DNA from: Pelagihabitans pacificus
GTDB lineage: Bacteria; Bacteroidota; Bacteroidia; Flavobacteriales; Flavobacteriaceae
Length of the DNA: 64,000 nucleotides
Assembly: GCF_009371985.2 (NCBI RefSeq)
Contig: NZ_VIKU02000006.1
Span: forward strand, 1-64,000
Reading direction: 5' to 3'
Part shown: positions 1 to 8,078 of the stretch, piece by piece
How positions within the stretch are numbered: the first letter of the stretch is position 1
Layout: each line of letters opens with the position of its first letter
Notes under the pieces: generated by a model
Seen by the model: the letters and a program-made list of their open reading frames with translations, nothing else
The model's database searches: none
Told to the model about the DNA's origin: nothing
Made by a program: the position numbers and the translations under genes

Positions 1-228
1 GACTGTATTTCCGGACCGTCGGAAATAATAACCCATAACCATGACGGGTTGTTGGTGGAAGACCAAAATATCGAGGCCATGGCCGTACAACTGCACCAAC
101 TGATGAACGATGACTCCTTAAGGGCGAAACTAGCAAGAAATGCCCCTAGGGCACTGGATAAGTTCTCAATCGAAAATGTTGGGCGACAATGGGAGGACAT
201 GTTCCGAAAAGTCCTGGCCGACAATTGA
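1..228 (+). CDS. GT4-family glycosyltransferase, C-terminal end only
   Basis: The frame is open from the first base and stops at TGA 226-228, giving the last 75 residues of a protein whose start lies outside the window. The visible part (SEIITHNHDGLLVEDQN, then an amphipathic helix with NDDSLRAKLARNA) is the typical end of a GT-B fold, family GT4 enzyme: the last part of the donor-binding half followed by the C-terminal helix. The catalytic E-x7-E region is not in the window, so the sugar and acceptor cannot be judged. It lies on the same strand as the next two GT4 genes, which suggests it belongs to the same polysaccharide locus. Confidence 0.85.
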   Translation, partial: DCISGPSEIITHNHDGLLVEDQNIEAMAVQLHQLMNDDSLRAKLARNAPRALDKFSIENVGRQWEDMFRKVLADN

Positions 229-628
229 CCATTGGGGCTTGCGCCCATTCAGAAATTCCGACCGGAAAAATTCGAACGAGAACTAAATAAGTATCAACAA
301 AAAGTCACTTTCGGCAAACCAAAAACAAATGAAGTCACCGGGTACAAAGGAGAATCAAAGCTGTGCTATCAATTTACTAAAGTACATGATATATGAATAT
401 TTGTGCAAGATTACCTATAAACATTTTTAACGACATATAAATGTCATATGAACATAAGACGAAAAATATACATATGAAAGCTACAATTTTGTTTACCGAA
501 ACGGCATAAATAAACGTATACGTATAGTCTTTATTCGATTAATATGAAAAAGAAAGGAAGATGGATAGGATACCCAATTTACTTTAGAGCGATCTCTCCG
601 GCAAAAGAATAAAAAAAGACCAAAAAAA
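229..628. other. AT-rich gene-free stretch, likely promoter region of the plus-strand glycosyltransferase genes
   Basis: About 400 bases without a credible gene. Positions 360-540 are very AT-rich and hold several short palindromes: GACAT-ATAA-ATGTC at 432-445, CATATG at 445-450 and 471-476, and the perfect 10-mer ACGTATACGT at 514-523. No clear TAnnTTTG box was found. It could carry the promoter of the gene starting at 629. The regulatory reading is inference. Confidence 0.4.
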
Positions 629-1831
629 ATGAAGCCAAAACTAATTCGTATAACAACGATACCGGCCTCCCTCGGCGGGCTATTGCGTGGCCAGTTAAGG
701 TATATGTCAGACCACTTCGAGGTTATCGGCATCGCTTCGGCCACCGGTGGTGCGAATGCCACGGAAATAGATGTTTTGGAAAATGTAGGAGTCCAGCAGA
801 ATAGCCGGGTGATTCCGGTTGAAATGACACGAAAAATCACTCCATGGAAGGACTTAAAAGCTACTTGGCAACTATACAAGATTTTCAAAAGCGAAAAACC
901 CTATATCGTACACACACACACCCCAAAGGCAGGAACCTTAGGTATGATGGCCGCTTTTTTGGCCAGAGTACCCCATAGGCTGCACACCATCGCCGGTTTA
1001 CCTTTGTTGGAGGCCAAAGGAGCAAAAAGAGTGTTGTTGGATACCGTAGAGAAAATGACTTATGCATGTGCTACCGGTTTATATCCCAACTCCTTTGGTT
1101 TGAAGGATATACTCATCCGAAGTAAATATACCAAAGCCAGCAAGTTGAAGGTCATCGCAAATGGAAGCTCCAATGGCGTTGACACAAGTTTATATGACCC
1201 AGGACTGTTCGATCAGAAAACCAAAAACGACCTCAAGAGCGAGCTTGGAATTAAATCAACCGATTTTGTATTCATTTTTGTGGGGAGATTGGTAACGGAT
1301 AAAGGCCTCAATGAATTGGCAAAGGCCTTTAAACTTATCAATTCGGAATTTGAAAATACGAAATTATTGCTAGTAGGCTCGCCAGAAGCAGAACTTGACC
1401 CCTTGCTTCCAGAAACCGAACTCATCTTGAAAAATAACAAGGGTATTATTTCCGTGGGTTCACAAAGAAATGTACGCCCCTATTATGCAATAGCAGACAT
1501 GCTAACGTTTCCGAGTTACAGGGAGGGCTTCCCGAATGTAGTTATGGAAGCGGGCTCGATGGGACTTCCGAGTATTGTATCCGACATTAATGGATGTAAC
1601 GAGATTATTCTTGAAGGTAAAAATGGCTACATCGTTCCGGTCAAAAATGTCGATACACTTTACGACCGTATGAAAGAGGCCTACCTATTGGCTAAAAAGG
1701 GAAAGTCCCTAGAAATGAATGCGATTCGTGAACTGATCATTTCAAGATATAGTCGTAGCATGGTATGGGAAGAAATTTTAAAAGAGTATCAACGCTTACC
1801 CAATAAAGATAAGAACCATCCTGACCAATAA
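629..1831 (+). CDS. GT4-family glycosyltransferase
   Basis: A complete GT-B glycosyltransferase of 400 residues, the normal length for GT4. The N-terminal half starts with a beta strand and a glycine-rich loop (TTIPASLGGLLRGQ, 9-22) and has HTHTPKAG at 95-102, as in capsule and O-antigen enzymes that extend lipid-linked sugars. The C-terminal half has FVGRLVTDKG (about 217-226) and the nucleotide-sugar E-x7-E motif (EGFPNVVME, E299 and E307). There is no signal peptide, so it should work at the cytoplasmic face of the inner membrane. The sequence does not show which sugar is moved. It is separated from the next GT4 gene by 182 bases. Confidence 0.9.
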   Translation: MKPKLIRITTIPASLGGLLRGQLRYMSDHFEVIGIASATGGANATEIDVLENVGVQQNSRVIPVEMTRKITPWKDLKATWQLYKIFKSEKPYIVHTHTPKAGTLGMMAAFLARVPHRLHTIAGLPLLEAKGAKRVLLDTVEKMTYACATGLYPNSFGLKDILIRSKYTKASKLKVIANGSSNGVDTSLYDPGLFDQKTKNDLKSELGIKSTDFVFIFVGRLVTDKGLNELAKAFKLINSEFENTKLLLVGSPEAELDPLLPETELILKNNKGIISVGSQRNVRPYYAIADMLTFPSYREGFPNVVMEAGSMGLPSIVSDINGCNEIILEGKNGYIVPVKNVDTLYDRMKEAYLLAKKGKSLEMNAIRELIISRYSRSMVWEEILKEYQRLPNKDKNHPDQ

Positions 1832-2013
1832 TTCAACGTTGGGATTATTTTTATGATCGGTAATATGCCTGCCTTTCAACCCGCTTTTAAAGGCCTTTGT
1901 CTTAAACCCTTAGTTTTTGTCTTAATTTTATGTAAACTTGCCTTTTGATAGGACCTTAGTACAACATCGATGCTATTTTTTCCTAAGCCGATTTTTTTAA
2001 AGTCAATTACCCT

Positions 2014-3135
2014 ATGAAAGTAGCCTTTCTTTTAAGTCGAATTGAGCAAAGTGGGGTTACTACACACACCCTAGATCTTGCCAAAGGCTTGGTAGATATG
2101 GGACATGAGGTTTGTCTCATCACTGGGGGTAAGGTACCGAATGCCACTTCAAGGGTAGACGACTTTTATAAGGAGTTCGAAGACCTTGGGATACTGATAA
2201 AAGAGTTTAAAACCCCGATTGGAACCATATTACAGAGAGTATATCACTCCCTAACCTCCGTTTTAAAGATTATTACCGAAATCAAGGAATACGACCCTGA
2301 TGTGATTCATTGCCAATCACCGTACATGACTTTTCTGCCATGGTTGATGCGTACAAAATTCACGACTACCTTGCATATTTTATACTTGAAGAGGAACTTC
2401 AAGTTTAAGAACCCTACACATCTTATTGCCATCAGCAAGGAGTCCTATGAGTTTAGTAAAAAAACATTTGGCATCAAAGACAAAGACATTACCCTGATTC
2501 ATCATGGAGTGTCCGAGCGTTTTTCGATACCTATTTCAAGGGAGGAAAATCAGAGCCTTAAAGAAAGGTTGGGAATTGAGGAACATAAACTGATTATCGG
2601 TTTTGCGGGAAGTATTTCGTTACGAAAAGGAAGCGATTTGTTGGTGGCCGCACTTAAGGGGTTGTCGGACAGGACCAAAAACAAAATCCATTTCGTTTTT
2701 CTAGGTGGTGTGGCCGGTAGTGATGAGCATACTTGGCTACAAGGTATGATTACAGAGGCCGAGGTTGGTAATTTAATTACCTACGTCCCATTTGAAGATC
2801 CCAAACCTTTCTATGATATTTTTGATATTTTTGTATTACCCTCGCGAATGGAATCGTTTCCCTTGGTGACCATAGAAGCCATGATGAGCGAATGTTGCCC
2901 CATTCGAAGTAATACAGAGGGCGCCTACGAGCAGATTGATCATGGCGTAAACGGATTGCTATTTGAAAACGAAAACGTACAAGAGTTCATAGAGGCTTTG
3001 GAAAAACTGGCCAACGACCCGGCGTTGAGAAAACAACTGGCGGAAAATGCCAAAAAAAAGGCGCTAAGTCGATTCACCATTCCCGAAATGACAAGGAAAA
3101 CCTTGGAGGTCTATGAAAAAATCAGAATCCATTAA
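2014..3135 (+). CDS. GT4-family glycosyltransferase
   Basis: A 373-residue GT-B enzyme. The N-terminus (AFLLSRIEQSGVTTHTLDLA) has the Rossmann start with the acceptor-side loop. The C-terminal half has GFAGSISLRKG and the E-x7-E donor-binding motif (ESFPLVTIE), followed by the conserved glycine-containing EGAYEQI segment. It is probably cytosolic and membrane-associated, adding one sugar to a polyprenyl-linked repeat unit. The phosphoglycosyl transferase gene begins 11 bases downstream, so the two are very likely co-transcribed. Donor sugar unknown. Confidence 0.9.
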   Translation: MKVAFLLSRIEQSGVTTHTLDLAKGLVDMGHEVCLITGGKVPNATSRVDDFYKEFEDLGILIKEFKTPIGTILQRVYHSLTSVLKIITEIKEYDPDVIHCQSPYMTFLPWLMRTKFTTTLHILYLKRNFKFKNPTHLIAISKESYEFSKKTFGIKDKDITLIHHGVSERFSIPISREENQSLKERLGIEEHKLIIGFAGSISLRKGSDLLVAALKGLSDRTKNKIHFVFLGGVAGSDEHTWLQGMITEAEVGNLITYVPFEDPKPFYDIFDIFVLPSRMESFPLVTIEAMMSECCPIRSNTEGAYEQIDHGVNGLLFENENVQEFIEALEKLANDPALRKQLAENAKKKALSRFTIPEMTRKTLEVYEKIRIH

Positions 3136-3146
3136 AGGTCCATCAT

Positions 3147-3761
3147 ATGTACGGAAATGGCGTAAAAAGACTTCTTGATTTTCTGGTTTCCCTGGTCCTG
3201 CTTGTTCTCCTCTCCCCTATTTTTTTGACCGTACTCATTATTTTACTGGTTACTAATCATGGAAAGCCCTTTTTTGTTCAGCCACGACCAGGGAGGGATG
3301 AAAAAACATTTAGGTTACTCAAATTTAAGACGATGACCGATGCCAGGGATAAGAACAATACGCTACTGCCCGATACCGACCGATTGACCAAGGTGGGTAT
3401 ATTCGTGCGGAAGACCTCCTTGGATGAAATTCCGCAACTGATCAATGTGTTAAAAGGCGACATGAGCCTTATTGGACCCAGGCCCCTTTTGATGCGGTAT
3501 CTACCGTACTATTCGGAGAGGGAAAGAAAAAGGCATCAGGTGCGACCGGGTATTACCGGTCTAGCGCAAGTATCCGGTCGGAACAACTTAAATTGGGACG
3601 ATCGTCTTGCAATGGATGTCAAGTACGTAGAAAACCTATCGTTCACGTTGGATGTAAAAATTTTTTTTAAAACAATTAAAAGTGTTCTCAGCTCCAAGGA
3701 TATCGTGGTCGATGCCGGAGCAGTAATCCCAGATTTGGATGTATACAGATCAAAAGCTTAA
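3147..3761 (+). CDS. Bacterial sugar transferase (PglC/WcaJ-type phosphoglycosyl transferase), first copy
   Basis: A small monotopic phosphoglycosyl transferase of 204 residues. It moves a phospho-sugar from a nucleotide sugar to undecaprenyl phosphate, the first step of lipid-linked glycan synthesis. Residues 9-35 form the re-entrant membrane helix. KFKTM follows at 59-63, the catalytic Asp-Glu dyad is D93-E94 in SLDEIPQLINVLKGDMS, then GPRP and RPGITGLAQVSGRN (133-146). The size fits the short PglC/EpsL class rather than the long WbaP class with extra membrane helices. Its 3' end overlaps the next gene by 23 bases, a sign of tight coupling. A second copy lies at 26884. Confidence 0.93.
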   Translation: MYGNGVKRLLDFLVSLVLLVLLSPIFLTVLIILLVTNHGKPFFVQPRPGRDEKTFRLLKFKTMTDARDKNNTLLPDTDRLTKVGIFVRKTSLDEIPQLINVLKGDMSLIGPRPLLMRYLPYYSERERKRHQVRPGITGLAQVSGRNNLNWDDRLAMDVKYVENLSFTLDVKIFFKTIKSVLSSKDIVVDAGAVIPDLDVYRSKA

Positions 3762-4338
3762 GTGGGCGATTCTAACTACCGGATGGGGTAGAAATGCCAA
3801 AGACACGATTGAGGCCTTCCAAAAGGGAATGCTGAAACGTTCTACCATAGATGTACTGTTTTACCAAGCACTGCCCTCGGGTGCGGTCGATGCTGCAACG
3901 GAAGCCGGAATAGCCACGAAAAGGTTCATCAGAAAAGAGTACGATACTCCGGAGTCCTACCAGGACGACATCTGTAGTGAGCTAAAAAATAGGAATATCG
4001 ATTACATATTCCTTTTAAGCTATAAGTATATCGTTCGACAAGGACTGTTGGATGCCTTTCCAAATAGAATAATCAACATACATCCCTCTCTTTTTCCCAG
4101 TTTTTTGGCCACTACCACGGCCATCCAAGAAGCTTTGGATTACGGGGTGAAAATCTCCGGAATTACCACCCATATCATTGATGATAAAATCGATGAAGGA
4201 ACCATATTGTGTCAGGAACCGATTAGGTTCGAGGAGGGCGAGACTTTTGAAACCGTTTATCCCAAATTTGCCGAAAAAGGAAAGAAAATAATATTGGACA
4301 CCATAACATTGATAGAGCAAAGACAATTCGACCACTAA
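3739..4338 (+). CDS. PurN-like formyltransferase-domain protein, possible sugar N-formyltransferase
   Basis: A 199-residue protein with the formyltransferase fold that uses N10-formyltetrahydrofolate. The active-site motif INIHPSLFPSF (112-122) supplies the conserved Asn113 and His115, and IDDKIDEG near 147-154 supplies an aspartate (probably D152) for the usual Asn-His-Asp triad. The N-terminal phosphate loop of purine PurN is altered (GWGRNAK), so it is unlikely to be the housekeeping purine enzyme. Placed directly after a phosphoglycosyl transferase with overlapping ends, it more likely formylates an amino sugar of the glycan. That role is inferred from context. Confidence 0.75.
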   Translation: MYTDQKLKWAILTTGWGRNAKDTIEAFQKGMLKRSTIDVLFYQALPSGAVDAATEAGIATKRFIRKEYDTPESYQDDICSELKNRNIDYIFLLSYKYIVRQGLLDAFPNRIINIHPSLFPSFLATTTAIQEALDYGVKISGITTHIIDDKIDEGTILCQEPIRFEEGETFETVYPKFAEKGKKIILDTITLIEQRQFDH

Positions 4339-4369
4339 TACCATCGGGTCCCTGAAAATTAATACCTCA

Positions 4370-5392
4370 ATGCCAATACAGATAATCAGTGATAAGACAG
4401 CATGGGAAAATGTATTGAATGAAATCGGTGCCTACGATTTTTACCATACCTACGATTACCATCACATTTCTAAAAAGGAGTTTGAAAACCCTATTTTGAT
4501 TACCTACAAGGAAAAGGATATCGTGATTGCCATTCCTTTTTTAAAAAGACCTATCAATGATACCGATTACTTTGACCTGACCTCGGTGTATGGCTATGCC
4601 GGACCCATTTCGAAGAACGTTCCTCCAGATTTTGATAATCAAAGATTCGCAACCGAATTTAAGACCGCTCTTGACGGGCTCGCGGTCGTAAGTGTTTTTT
4701 CAAGGCTCCACCCCTATTTTGAAAACCAATCGAATATTTTGGGTGGATTGGGAAACACGCCTGTGTTGGGAAAAGTTGTGAATATAGACTTGACACAGGA
4801 TTTGGCTACCCAACGCGCCCAGTACGGGAAAAGTACCAAAAATAGAACCAATAAATGTCGTAGGGTCTGTACGGTTAGAAAGGCCGAGACCGATGCCGAT
4901 ATCAACTTGTTCATAGACATATACTACGAGAACATGGACCGTTTATCGGCCAGTAAGGACTATTATTTTACTAGGGAGTACTTTTTCGATTTTATGAAAT
5001 GTGACGGTTTTAAAACCGACATACTTTTGGTAGTGCACAATGAGACGGGAGAGGCCATGGCAGCTTCTATGTTCGTAAAAACCAAAAATATCGTACAATT
5101 TCATCTTTCGGGAACCAGGACCGACTATCTGTATCTGGCACCCGCCAATGTTTTTCTGGATGAGATGCGAATAAAGGCCACTGAAGCAGGGTACAAAATC
5201 TTTAACCTGGGTGGCGGTTTAGGGAGTAAGGAAGATTCCTTGTTTGATTTCAAGGCCTCGTTTTCAAAAGACTATAGGGAGTTTAGGGTTTGGAAGTTTG
5301 TGGCTGACCAGGCAATCTATGACCAACTCTCCGGAGAAAGGAAAGCTGAAGAAGGCAGGGCGTTTTTTCCGTTGTATAGAAGCCCAAATTAA
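4370..5392 (+). CDS. FemAB/BioF2-like GNAT-fold protein in the glycan locus
   Basis: A 340-residue protein resembling the FemAB/GNAT family, whose members attach acyl or aminoacyl groups to cell-wall or glycan amines. The central segment (YGKSTKNRTNKCRRV, then FIDIYYENMDRLSASKDYYF) and the later AMAASMFVKT and YKIFNLGGGLG segments match the second half-domain of FemAB-like proteins. There is no signal peptide. It is the last gene of the plus-strand block, 31 bases after the formyltransferase, so it may add an acyl or amino-acid group to the same sugar. Family membership is fairly sure; the substrate is inference. Confidence 0.72.
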   Translation: MPIQIISDKTAWENVLNEIGAYDFYHTYDYHHISKKEFENPILITYKEKDIVIAIPFLKRPINDTDYFDLTSVYGYAGPISKNVPPDFDNQRFATEFKTALDGLAVVSVFSRLHPYFENQSNILGGLGNTPVLGKVVNIDLTQDLATQRAQYGKSTKNRTNKCRRVCTVRKAETDADINLFIDIYYENMDRLSASKDYYFTREYFFDFMKCDGFKTDILLVVHNETGEAMAASMFVKTKNIVQFHLSGTRTDYLYLAPANVFLDEMRIKATEAGYKIFNLGGGLGSKEDSLFDFKASFSKDYREFRVWKFVADQAIYDQLSGERKAEEGRAFFPLYRSPN

Positions 5393-5451
5393 CTAGCAAG
5401 CCATAGTACTATTCTCATTTTTTATCGGTAGAAGTATCGCAATCCCTTTAC

Positions 5452-5476
5452 GCCTAAGCCTTATAACTTCTTAGGC
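5452..5476. terminator. Possible stem-loop between two convergent genes
   Basis: GCCTAAG at 5452-5458 pairs with CTTAGGC at 5470-5476 around an 11-base loop. It sits between the FemAB-like gene (plus) and a methyltransferase gene (minus), a normal place for a two-way terminator. There is no clear T tract, so the call is weak. Confidence 0.3.
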
Positions 5477-5559
5477 TTGAGTATGATTGAAGCAGTGGCG
5501 ACTTCTATTGACATAGTAGTGCTCACGGTAGGTTTCTGATAATCCAAAACCACCTCTTT

Positions 5560-6342
5560 CTAATCATTTGGTGTGCGCTTATCCCTTAGGACATAGCAAA
5601 ATGACCCGGAGAATCCAGTTTTTGCCAAACTTTTTCTCATGCCCATCAATTTGTATTTAAAAACTCCATAGGCCGTGTAATAATGTGGTCCATTTTCCAC
5701 GCTTACTATTTCAAATCCATGATTTTTAAAAAGGTTTTTCCATTTACGTTTTGTAAAAGAAAAAATATCATGTAAGAAACTCGGGTTTGTGCCAATGGGG
5801 TGTAAAAATAAGACATTGATAATCTTACTCTTCGTATTTTGTTTTTCTGTTTCTACTAGATTCTTACCATAACTATTGGCATCTATGACCAAGGTATTGG
5901 GTCTTATCCAGTTGATAAAGAATTTTGGCAATAAGAGATAATGCCAAAAATTTGTACCCAAAGACCATGGAGTAGAAGGCACAACATGTACCATCAATCC
6001 ATTTTTTTTGACAACTCTCCTGCATTCATCAAAAAATAAGTCAAGTTCCCTAATCTCTACAATAAGATGCGAGGTGAAAATAAAATCAAATTGGTTCGAT
6101 TCAAAGTCCAATTTGGTTGCATCCCCAACCGCCACCGGAAAATGTTGGGGATAGATTGGAAATAAATCAATTGATGTGATGTCGTATCCAAGGTCATGAA
6201 TCCTTTTTGCCATAAAACCATCTCGACCCCCGATTTCCAGAACTTTGATATCTTTTTCAACCGGTAAATATTTTATAACAGTATCAAGTTCCGCATTTCT
6301 TTTAAAAGATAACCAATCTTTTTTCTCTATATTTTGCTGCAT
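5560..6342 (-). CDS. Class I SAM-dependent methyltransferase (type 11)
   Basis: A 260-residue SAM methyltransferase. Motif I is VLEIGGRDG (34-42), the acidic ribose-binding residue is in SIDLFP (D59), and motif II is the FDFIFTSHLIVEI segment near 86-97, followed by the usual VVKKNGLMVHVVPS strand. Small enzymes of this type in polysaccharide loci methylate sugars or terminate chains. The target is unknown. It lies alone on the minus strand between the plus-strand glycosyltransferase block and an accessory patch, and shares an unusual GGR-(D/E)-G motif I with the next methyltransferase. Confidence 0.85.
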   Translation of the reverse strand: MQQNIEKKDWLSFKRNAELDTVIKYLPVEKDIKVLEIGGRDGFMAKRIHDLGYDITSIDLFPIYPQHFPVAVGDATKLDFESNQFDFIFTSHLIVEIRELDLFFDECRRVVKKNGLMVHVVPSTPWSLGTNFWHYLLLPKFFINWIRPNTLVIDANSYGKNLVETEKQNTKSKIINVLFLHPIGTNPSFLHDIFSFTKRKWKNLFKNHGFEIVSVENGPHYYTAYGVFKYKLMGMRKSLAKTGFSGSFCYVLRDKRTPND

Positions 6343-6756
6343 ATATTTAGACTGTTTAACACCAATTAGATAATTAACCTCAAATCTAAAAAAATATTGT
6401 ATCCTTTGAAGGCTTCATCTATGGGGGGCTTTTAGTATGTATCATTTTAGGGAAGAATTCTTTCCCGAACAAACCTTTTATTTCCTAGGCGGCACGTCAC
6501 ACAAAGGCAACGAGTGTTTTAGGTATTCTAATCCGCCATACATTTTCCTTTGATCCAAAAAATTGCTTACTGAATTACTACCTACGAGTACTGTCTTTTA
6601 TTCATATTACTGAAAATGGTCATTGTTATAGGATATTGCGCATTTTTAAATGTAAAGTAAGCAACATGCCATACCGTCGATTCCCTGTTGTGTTATTCAA
6701 GTTTATCCCTATCCGTGTAATCATTTTATGACCGCATTCAGTTATTAAGTGTGGTT
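6343..6756. other. Gene-free stretch with a possible transposase scar
   Basis: A 414-base stretch between two minus-strand methyltransferase genes. Apart from the possible transposase remnant (6437-6610) I see no gene, RNA or strong repeat. The orphan frame at 7557-7808 lies nearby, which fits a patch shaped by insertions and deletions. Confidence 0.5.
6437..6610 (+). pseudogene. Possible remnant of a REP-associated (Y1-type) tyrosine transposase N-terminus
   Basis: From ATG 6437 a 38-codon frame reads MYHFREEFFPEQ, then TSHKGNECFR and PPYIFL, and stops at TGA 6551-6553. The same frame continues with SKKLLTELLPTSTVFYSYY before the next stop. This order resembles the start of flavobacterial REP-associated transposases (YHI-NHxxG-ECFF, a YxxFL segment, then a YSYC segment before the metal-binding PNHFH). 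The PNHFH motif itself is not recoverable. This is a pattern judgement made without a database and is uncertain. Confidence 0.3.
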
Positions 6757-7530
6757 TTATTTTTCCGCTATACCATAAATTATATATTTCCAATTTTCAG
6801 GGCAAGCTTTATTTAAAATTAAATCATCTATTGTTGAAAGAAAAATTCTCTGTCTTTCGTTTCTTCCAAATGTTGCAAGTACACCAGTAGTCTTTATGTC
6901 GACACTTGAAAAGTCTTTAAGAAATTCTCTCATTTCTTTTAAAGTCACATATCTCCACGTATTTCCCCACTTGACATATCGTTTTCGTAGTCGCTGATGA
7001 AAAGGGGAAGCAAGAAGATTTTCTGCAAACAAAAGCTTCCCTCCCGGTTTTAAAGCTTTATAGATTTCTTTGAAAACCTTTTGTTGACCTTTAAAGTTGT
7101 TGTTTCTACCGATTCCGCCGATTATTGATTTAAATACTATAATGTCAAAATAGTCCTCGTATGGAATATCGGCAGCGTCAATGTCTTGATATGTTATTAG
7201 CGAAGATATATTGTAGCGCAAGTGAAGTTGTTCTGCCGTTTTTTTCGTGTTAATAAGGTCAGAACAAATGGTTTTTTTTCCTTTTAAAGCAAGCCATAGA
7301 GAAAGTCCGCCTTCTCGGCCGCCCAACTCAAGTCCATTTTGAATTTTCTCCCAGTCGATACTTCTTTCCCAATATTCCAGTGCTTTAGACCAAGATTTTA
7401 TATCCCATTGGATTATATGTCTGGTTAATTCCGTAATCATTGATCGTATTTGTTTTAATTCCGGGCACCATTTTACCCAACCTGGTTGTAAGCAAGCTTC
7501 CCTAAAAAACCAACATTTTAAAAGTAGCAT
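6757..7530 (-). CDS. Class I SAM-dependent methyltransferase
   Basis: Up to 257 residues. SAM motif I is LELGGREGG (67-75), followed by an acidic residue in TICSDL (D91), the FDIIVFKSIIGGIG segment and ALKPGGKLLFAENLL, as in small-molecule or sugar methyltransferases. The frame opens at ATG 7528-7530, but M31 (ATG at 7438-7440, ahead of ITELTRHIIQWDI) is an equally good start because the first 30 residues (FFREACLQPGWVKWCPEL) look atypical. Substrate unknown. The gene stands alone between two suspected remnants. Confidence 0.8.
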   Translation of the reverse strand: MLLLKCWFFREACLQPGWVKWCPELKQIRSMITELTRHIIQWDIKSWSKALEYWERSIDWEKIQNGLELGGREGGLSLWLALKGKKTICSDLINTKKTAEQLHLRYNISSLITYQDIDAADIPYEDYFDIIVFKSIIGGIGRNNNFKGQQKVFKEIYKALKPGGKLLFAENLLASPFHQRLRKRYVKWGNTWRYVTLKEMREFLKDFSSVDIKTTGVLATFGRNERQRIFLSTIDDLILNKACPENWKYIIYGIAEK

Positions 7531-7556
7531 AATAATCTCAATCGTAAACAGTAATT

Positions 7557-7808
7557 ATGGGAAAAAGCAGATTTTCACCGAACCGGATTGCAAAGATCTT
7601 ACGGAGTTCAAATAGAGTGCCATCGCTGCCTAAATATGCTGCGGGCACGGCATGGCCAGGCCCATTTTTAGAATTAAAGGGTAAAATACTAAAGGAGGTC
7701 ACGAGAAAAGGAAAATTACTTCTTGACGTTTCTCTTACACGTAAACTTGTGGAGAGGGCCATAAGCATTTCGAACAAAAAGGTTATTGTCCATGACATCT
7801 TGAAATAA
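7557..7808 (+). pseudogene. Orphan short frame, possibly the 3' end of a lost gene
   Basis: An 83-codon frame with a stop 9 bases before its ATG. The translation contains SLPKYAAGTAWPGPFLELKG and ends LTRKLVERAISISNKKVIVHDILK. It has normal globular composition (hydrophobic and charged residues alternating, few rare residues), whereas the antisense reading of the same bases does not look protein-like. I do not recognise the family. The lack of an upstream domain and the position beside another suspected scar favour a truncated remnant, though a real small protein cannot be excluded. Confidence 0.35.
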
Positions 7809-8078
7809 AATTCTTTAGTATTAAAAACATATCTATTGCTATCATCAAAAAAATTAGAGGACTGAAGGTTTATGTTCGGTGCCGACAACATCAAATGTTA
7901 AAAAAAAGCGCATCTTATCGAATAAATCGGTATTTCGTAGTCCGAAAACGGATCTCTCCCGTATTTTTAAGCAACCAAATCATAGATTAGAATAAATTGC
8001 GAATTAACAGTAAAATCTTAATCACATTTTATTTTTTAAATAACCTGGTAATTACAAATTTTTAGCAAAGACCTACTT

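Noticed and set aside
493-888. A 131-codon minus-strand frame across the start of the GT4 gene at 629
   Set aside because: It is an antisense shadow; the plus-strand frame has full GT4 motifs.
7538-7894. A 118-codon minus-strand frame opposite the orphan plus-strand frame
   Set aside because: Its translation lacks domain character and reads like an antisense shadow, whereas the plus-strand reading looks more protein-like.
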